From NCBI RefSeq assembly GCF_014218705.1, contig NZ_JABBJF010000001.1, positions 248,001-312,000 on the forward strand: a stretch of DNA of 64,000 bases, read 5' to 3'. This document shows positions 59,133-64,000 of this stretch, piece by piece; positions within the stretch are counted from its first letter, which is position 1, and the number at the start of each line of letters is the position of its first letter. The DNA is from Kluyvera sichuanensis. Lineage in GTDB: Bacteria > Pseudomonadota > Gammaproteobacteria > Enterobacterales > Enterobacteriaceae. The translations under genes were made by a program, and so were the position numbers. Under the pieces are notes generated by a model that had not been told where the DNA came from, ran no database searches, and worked only from the letters and a program-made list of their open reading frames with translations.

Positions 59133-59705
59133 ATGTCAAAGGATACTGAAACTTACCATAAGCTGATTACCGCAGCCGCAGCCTGTTTCGCGGAAAAAGG
59201 CTTCAGCGCGACGAGCGTGCGCGAGATCGCTACGCGTGCCGGAATTAGTCAGGGGGCGATGTACACCTATTTTAAGGGTAAGGATGAGCTTATTCGGGCG
59301 ATTGTACTGGAAGAGCAAAACTCAGCATTGAACTCGCATGAACAACTTTCCGGCGACACTTATTTTGAACGCCTTTGCCATCAGGTCATCTCTTGCATCA
59401 GCGATGTCGGCTATCCCGTTACGCACCGCTTGTGGGTTGAAATTATGGCGGAATCCTCGCGTAATCCTGAGCTACAGGAAACCTTTATTTCCAGCGACCG
59501 CATTATGCGAAAAAGCATTGCTGGAATCATTGAACAAGGGATAACGGCGGGGGAATTTCGCCAGGATATTAACCCGGAAGAAATGACCATTATTCTGTTC
59601 GCGTTTATTGATGGGTTGATTGCGCGCAAGGCGATAAACCCAGCTTTTTCGCTGAGTAAAGATGTGCCGATGTTTAACCAGATGATGATAACGCTACTGA
59701 AATAA
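59133..59705 (+). CDS. TetR/AcrR-family regulator
   Basis: 190-aa regulator. Helix-turn-helix KGFSATSVREIATRAGISQGAMYTYF, C-terminal ligand domain without recognised signature. ATG at 59133 follows aaaggg; an in-frame TTG at 59103 is less likely. Sits between the arginase-family and PhzF-family genes and probably binds the 26-bp palindrome. Confidence 0.88.
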   Translation: MSKDTETYHKLITAAAACFAEKGFSATSVREIATRAGISQGAMYTYFKGKDELIRAIVLEEQNSALNSHEQLSGDTYFERLCHQVISCISDVGYPVTHRLWVEIMAESSRNPELQETFISSDRIMRKSIAGIIEQGITAGEFRQDINPEEMTIILFAFIDGLIARKAINPAFSLSKDVPMFNQMMITLLK

Positions 59706-59877
59706 TACGTTCTCTCTATTTCTTCACTCTCCACTGCCATAGTGTCCCCGACGCAAGAAAATCTGTCGCGGCGGGGATAAGACCTGTTATGGTGTAAGTG
59801 CATAAAAAAAATCTAAATTGTGTCATTCCGCTATGGAAAAGATGCGGATTCTCCTGCGCTTGATGAGAGGTTAGGCT

Positions 59878-60669
59878 ATGCAACAGATCGATTTTTATAT
59901 GGTAGATGCTTTCACCACCACCACGTTTGGTGGCAATGCCGCTGCCGTTTGCCCGCTCACCGAATGGCTGCCAGATGCGACATTACTGAAAATGGCGAAA
60001 CAGCATAACCAGTCGGAAACGGCGTTTTTTGTCACCACGGATAACGGCTTTGAACTCCGCTGGTTCACCACCCAGGGGGAAATCAACCTCTGCGGGCACG
60101 CGACGCTGGCGGCCGCACACGTCATCTTTGAATACCTGAATTTCCCTGATGCAACGATCCACTTCGATACCCGTTTTGTCGGGCCACTTACCGTGACCCG
60201 CAATGGGGAGTGGTTAACGCTTGATTTCCCGGCCTGGAAGACCGAACCGGCTGCGCCGCCCGCTTTGCTGCTGGAAGCGCTGGGCATCACCGAATACAAA
60301 GACGTGCGCGTAGCGCGCGATTACCTTGTGGTGCTGGAAAATCAGCAGCAGGTTGAGGCACTGCGGCCGAATATTAACGCCATGGTGCCGCTGGGGAAAA
60401 TGGTCTGCGTCACCGCACCAGGGACGGGCGAGTACGATTTTGTCAGCCGCTTCTTCTGCCCAGGTGAAGCCGTGGCTGAGGATCCGGTAACCGGTTCGGC
60501 GCATAGCATGCTCATCCCTTACTGGGCTGAAAAGCTGAGCAAAACGGAGATGATGGCGCATCAGGGCGCGGATCGCGGTGGGGAACTGCGCTGCCGCCAT
60601 CTGGGTGACCGCGTTCATATTGGCGGGCAAGCGACGACCTATCTGATAGGCAAAATTGTGCTGCGTTAA
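59878..60669 (+). CDS. PhzF-family isomerase/epimerase-like protein
   Basis: 263-aa PhzF/YddE-family protein. Catalytic Glu47 in NQSETAFF, GHAT (about residue 74) and the EDPVTGSAHS loop are all conserved. Members act as isomerases without cofactor; actual substrate here unknown. Shorter than E. coli YddE (297), so a separate subfamily. Clear start MQQIDFYMVDAFTTTTFGGN. Confidence 0.88.
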   Translation: MQQIDFYMVDAFTTTTFGGNAAAVCPLTEWLPDATLLKMAKQHNQSETAFFVTTDNGFELRWFTTQGEINLCGHATLAAAHVIFEYLNFPDATIHFDTRFVGPLTVTRNGEWLTLDFPAWKTEPAAPPALLLEALGITEYKDVRVARDYLVVLENQQQVEALRPNINAMVPLGKMVCVTAPGTGEYDFVSRFFCPGEAVAEDPVTGSAHSMLIPYWAEKLSKTEMMAHQGADRGGELRCRHLGDRVHIGGQATTYLIGKIVLR

Positions 60670-60732
60670 TATTTTCTCAGTGATACCGCTATTTAACGCG
60701 CCTCGGCGTTCAGGGCACCGAGGCGCGTGCTA

Positions 60733-62076
60733 TCAGTTAAGCGACGCTTCTGTTTCTTGCGTCGTCTCGTCCTTAGTCAATATCCGGCTGGCAATCACGC
60801 CGGACATCATCGAGCCATTCACGTTCAGCGCGGTACGCGCCATATCCACAATGGGCTCAATCGCAATAAAGATCCCGACCAGCGCCACCGGAAAATTCAA
60901 GGTGGAGAGCACAATCAGCGCGGCAAAGGTACCGCCGCCGCCTACACCCGCCACGCCGATGGAGCCCAGCGCGATGGCAGGCAACAGCGTCACCAGGAAA
61001 TGCACGGAGAACGGGTCGATGCCCATCGTTGGCGCAATCATCGCCACCATAATGGCCGGATAAATCCCGGCGCAGCCGTTTTGTCCCATGCTGGAGCCAA
61101 ACGAGGCAGCGATATTGGCAATGGTGCTCGGTACACCAAATTTCTCCTGCGCGGTAATCGCCAGCGGAATAGCCGCCGCGCTGCTGCGGGAAACAAAGGC
61201 AAAGGTCAGGACAGGCCACACGGTTTTGTAATAGCGCAGCGGGTTATGTCCGCTCAGTACCAGCAAAATGGCGTGCACGACAAACATCATCGCCACCGCC
61301 AGGTAGCAGGCGACAATAAAGCCGAGCAGGCTGGTAAATTGCGCGAGCTGATAGGTGGAAAAGACTTTCGCCATTAATGCCAGTACCCCATAGGGGGTGA
61401 GGGTAATAACGATGCGTACCATCTTCATGACCCAAATTTGAATGGCGTTAATGCCAGCGCTTAATTTCGCGCCTTCTTCCGGCGCCTCTTTTTTCACTTT
61501 CAGCAGCGCGATACCTGCCAGCAGCGTAAATATCACAATCCCGATCACCGAAACGCTTCTGGCACCGGTCAGGTCGAGGAACAGATTGGTGGGAATCAAC
61601 GAGGTGATGAGCTGCGGCAGTGAAACGGCGGCGGTTTTGGACACATCGTCAGCGGTTAGCGTGGACTGCATCTGACCAAAGGTGCTGGCGCTCAGCCCCA
61701 GGGTATGCGCCATCGTCAGGCCAACAAACCCGGCGATCATCACCAGAATCAGCATACAGGCGACGATGGTCAGCGACATTTTGCCGATCCCCGCATTATT
61801 TTCGAGCTTATTAATCGCTGAGAGAATGGAAATAAAGATTAGCGGAATGGCGACCAGTTTTAATAAATTAACGTAGCCGTTACCAATGACGCTGTACCAA
61901 TCAATAACGGTGGTTCTGCTATCGCTGGCGATAAAGTGGAGAGAAAGCCCGATGAGCGCGCCGATAAAAATAGCCGCGAAGACAGAGCGGGAAAGCGATG
62001 AACTGCGCTTATCTATTTCGAAAATGCCCCATGAGCAGATCAAAAAAAGCGCAATATACGCGAGTGTAATGAACAT
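60733..62076 (-). CDS. dicarboxylate/cystine symporter (TcyP/YdjN-like)
   Basis: 447-aa DAACS-family symporter with about eight helices. The GNGYVNLLKLVAIPLIFISIL block and the C-terminal SRSSAAAIPLAI and SFGSSMGQNGCAGIYPAIMVA motifs point to the TcyP (YdjN) L-cystine branch rather than GltP. Start ATG at 62074-62076 after agagg. Transcribed opposite to the neighbours. Confidence 0.85.
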   Translation of the reverse strand: MFITLAYIALFLICSWGIFEIDKRSSSLSRSVFAAIFIGALIGLSLHFIASDSRTTVIDWYSVIGNGYVNLLKLVAIPLIFISILSAINKLENNAGIGKMSLTIVACMLILVMIAGFVGLTMAHTLGLSASTFGQMQSTLTADDVSKTAAVSLPQLITSLIPTNLFLDLTGARSVSVIGIVIFTLLAGIALLKVKKEAPEEGAKLSAGINAIQIWVMKMVRIVITLTPYGVLALMAKVFSTYQLAQFTSLLGFIVACYLAVAMMFVVHAILLVLSGHNPLRYYKTVWPVLTFAFVSRSSAAAIPLAITAQEKFGVPSTIANIAASFGSSMGQNGCAGIYPAIMVAMIAPTMGIDPFSVHFLVTLLPAIALGSIGVAGVGGGGTFAALIVLSTLNFPVALVGIFIAIEPIVDMARTALNVNGSMMSGVIASRILTKDETTQETEASLN

Positions 62077-62140
62077 CTTTAAGCCTCTTGCCCCATTCAG
62101 CACCTGAAATGCCGGAAAGAGTTGTTTTCAATTAATTAAC

Positions 62141-62163
62141 CTATTATCCCGGATGGATAATAG
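62141..62163. promoter_or_regulatory. inverted repeat upstream of the symporter gene
   Basis: CTATTATCC-CGGAT-GGATAATAG, a perfect 9-bp inverted repeat 65 bp upstream of the symporter start and in the divergent gap with the isochorismatase-like gene. Candidate operator; no regulator assigned. Confidence 0.4.
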
Positions 62164-62320
62164 TGCCGTAGCGCATTATAGAGAGAAAGATTCTGATATG
62201 GCATGCAAAAAGTGTGACTTTATGCGTTTGGCCGATGGGGAGCGCTGAACAATATTTAGCGGCTTGTTTTCGCACCATGATTCTCGTAATTTGTCTTTTT
62301 ACTGAACTGTCGGGGGCGTT

Positions 62321-62851
62321 ATGCAGGCTTTACTGGTTATTGATATGCAACGGTTTGTCAGCGATAGAATCGCGCGTGGCATGGAGTATTTTCCCGCCGC
62401 GAGCATCGAGAATATGAAAACGATTCTGGCTTCTTTCAGGGCTGCCGGGAAAACCGTGCTTCATGTACGCCATGAAACAATCGAACCCGGTTCCGACTTG
62501 CAAAAAAATTCCCCGCATTTTCCACCGGTCGAAGGATTTGAGGAGCAGGGCGAAGAAGAGGTCTTTATCAAACGAACCTCGTCGGCGTTTAGTTCGACCG
62601 ATCTCTACCAGTGGCTACAGCGCGAGAATATTAACGAATTAACGGTGATTGGCGCAGTGGCCGGTTTCTGCGTTAACTCAACGATTCGATCCGGGGCCGA
62701 TCTGGGACTGAACATGACGATCGTTCGCGATGCGGTACTGAGTTTTCCGCTGGGCGAGGGGTTGAGCGCTGAAGCGATCTTCAACGTGACGTTGGGGTTG
62801 CTTGAAGCGGGCTTTGCACGAGGCGTGACGACGGCCGAGTTGACGCAATAG
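62321..62851 (+). CDS. isochorismatase-family cysteine hydrolase
   Basis: 176-aa hydrolase with the Asp-Lys-Cys triad of this family: Asp8 (LLVIDMQ), Lys84 (FIKRTSSAF) and Cys117 (GFCVNSTIRSGADLG). Members hydrolyse amides such as nicotinamide or N-carbamoyl compounds; substrate here unknown. Followed by its own terminator. Confidence 0.85.
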   Translation: MQALLVIDMQRFVSDRIARGMEYFPAASIENMKTILASFRAAGKTVLHVRHETIEPGSDLQKNSPHFPPVEGFEEQGEEEVFIKRTSSAFSSTDLYQWLQRENINELTVIGAVAGFCVNSTIRSGADLGLNMTIVRDAVLSFPLGEGLSAEAIFNVTLGLLEAGFARGVTTAELTQ

Positions 62852-62879
62852 CGAACAGAATTATAGATAATATTGCCAG

Positions 62880-62923
62880 CAGCGTGTTTAGTGCGCAACT
62901 GGCAGCATAAACACGCTGTTTTT
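62880..62923 (+). terminator. terminator of the isochorismatase-like gene
   Basis: CAGCGTGTTTA/TAAACACGCTG, 11-bp stem with a 17-base loop, then TTTTT. On the other strand there is no T-run, so it does not stop rstA transcription. Confidence 0.8.
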
Positions 62924-62993
62924 GAGAGGGATGGTGCGCCGCCTCTCGAGGGTTATAGTTTTATAGTCAGCATATTATGCTGTTGGGGTGGTA

Positions 62994-63713
62994 TTATTCC
63001 CAGGCGTGCGGCGCAAACAGATAGCCTTTATTACGCACGGTTTTAATGCGGTAAGGCTCGGTGGCGCTATCGAGCAGTTTTTTACGCAGGCGCGAAATCG
63101 CCACGTCTACACTGCGGTCCATACCGTCGTAGGTTACGCCGCGCAGGTTTTTCAGCAGAGCATCGCGATCCATAATTTGCCCGGCGTGCGTCGCCAGTTC
63201 CCACAGCAGATCGAAATCCGCCGTCGACAGCGCGATATTCTCGCCGCTCAGCAGCACCTGACGGTTGACCGGGTCGATGGAAAGGGTACCGAAGCGAATC
63301 GCTTTGTGCGGTGTTAGCGTTGGCTGGGCTGGCGCGATACTGTTACTGGCGGCTGGGCGCTGGCGTAAATGCAGGCGCAGACGCGCAAGCAGCACGGCGG
63401 GTGGGGTGGTTTTGAGAATATAATCGTTGGCACCCATTTCCAGGGACAGGATATGGTTCATATCGCTATCGAGCGAGGTCAGTAGCACAATCGGCCCGGT
63501 CCATTGGCCACGCAGGTCACGACACAGCGTCATGCCATCTTTACCCGGCAGCATAATGTCCAGCAGCACCAGGTCCGGGTTCTCGCGGGCGATCGTCGCT
63601 TCGGCGTTATCGCCACGCGGCTCGACCACCACATCCATATCATGCTTTCCGAGATAAGCGGCGATCAGCGCCCCAACATCCGGATCATCCTCAACATAAA
63701 CGATCTTATTCAT
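62994..63713 (-). CDS. rstA: response regulator RstA
   Basis: OmpR/PhoB-family regulator, 239 aa as in E. coli. Receiver with phospho-acceptor Asp52 (LVLLDIMLPGKDG) and winged-helix DNA-binding domain ending TVRNKGYLFAPHAWE. Start at 63711-63713 (MNKIVYVEDD). Its partner rstB is at 56605, separated by five unrelated genes. Confidence 0.95.
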   Translation of the reverse strand: MNKIVYVEDDPDVGALIAAYLGKHDMDVVVEPRGDNAEATIARENPDLVLLDIMLPGKDGMTLCRDLRGQWTGPIVLLTSLDSDMNHILSLEMGANDYILKTTPPAVLLARLRLHLRQRPAASNSIAPAQPTLTPHKAIRFGTLSIDPVNRQVLLSGENIALSTADFDLLWELATHAGQIMDRDALLKNLRGVTYDGMDRSVDVAISRLRKKLLDSATEPYRIKTVRNKGYLFAPHAWE

Positions 63714-63867
63714 TACTCTACGCACTGACGGAAAAAACGCTACGATACACTGAGCGCCCATCGCCTGCCACCTCTGCTTTCTCAATTCCCGTGCTGTATT
63801 AACCTTTTATCTATGAGCAGACTTCCGTTATGCTCAGGCAACATGTTGTTTATCGGTAAATAATGCA

Positions 63868-64000
63868 ATGGGATTGTTAATTAAGGCGCTGCTTGGGGCG
63901 CTGGTGGTTGTCCTGATCGGGATTTTAGCGAAAACTAAAAACTATGCGATTGCGGGGCTGATCCCGCTGTTTCCCACTTTTGCGCTGATCGCACATTATA
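63868..64000 (+). CDS. ydgC: GlpM-family membrane protein YdgC (partial)
   Basis: Starts MGLLIKALLGALVVVLIGILAKTKNYAIAGLIPLFPTFALIAHY, the N-terminus of E. coli YdgC (inner-membrane, GlpM family), and is cut by the right window edge after 44 codons. A second ATG at 63863 is in another frame and stops after five codons. Divergent from rstA. Confidence 0.9.
   Translation, partial: MGLLIKALLGALVVVLIGILAKTKNYAIAGLIPLFPTFALIAHY

Noticed and set aside
63820-63867. PhoP box in the rstA/ydgC gap
   Set aside because: E. coli rstA is PhoP-activated, but no direct repeat with 5-bp spacing in the right orientation was found here.

Overview
The window is a stretch of an enterobacterial chromosome (Enterobacterales, Enterobacteriaceae). 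Almost every core gene reads as a close homologue of an Escherichia coli K-12 gene, and the order follows the E. coli purR-to-rstA region near the replication terminus. It is not E. coli or Salmonella: several K-12 genes are missing from their usual places (lhr between rnt and grxD, sodC between ydhK and ydhF, hdhA and the uid genes between malI and ydgA). Other genes sit where K-12 has none. A Klebsiella/Raoultella/Enterobacter/Kluyvera-type genus is likely, but the species cannot be fixed from the sequence alone. A Ter site next to tus confirms the terminus location.

Layout. 1-8.4 kb: purR (cut by the left edge), ynhF, ydhP, sodB, mepH, grxD, rnt, gloA, nemA, nemR, ydhL. 8.5-12.8 kb: ydhF and the efflux operon ydhIJK, then slyA with its own operator. 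13.3-20.2 kb: a membrane diguanylate cyclase, slyB with a PhoP-box candidate, anmK, mliC, pdxH, tyrS, pdxY and a REP/BIME. 20.3-30.2 kb: gstA, dtpA, nth, the complete rsxABCDGE (Rnf-type) complex, ydgK and cnu. 30.5-34.5 kb: an orphan GH1 6-phospho-beta-glucosidase, blr, ydgJ and add.

34.7-43.5 kb is accessory, lying between add and malY. It holds a secreted unknown protein, a MocR-type regulator divergent from azlCD plus a 34-aa membrane microprotein, a DUF1348 gene divergent from a TetR regulator, and a four-gene archaic chaperone-usher pilus operon of spore-coat-U (Csu-like) type. 43.7-56.6 kb: malY, malX, malI, two tandem ydgA (DUF945) paralogues, manA, fumA, fumC and tus with its Ter site.

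56.6-64 kb: the two-component pair rstB and rstA, adjacent in E. coli, is split here by about 5 kb. The intervening genes are an arginase-family protein, a TetR regulator with a 26-bp perfect palindrome upstream, a PhzF-family enzyme, a TcyP-type symporter and an isochorismatase-family hydrolase. ydgC begins at the right edge. The most unusual points are the split rstAB pair with its palindrome, the ydgA duplication that carried a hairpin with it and kept it paired by a compensatory change, and the palindromic operators in the accessory regulator loci.
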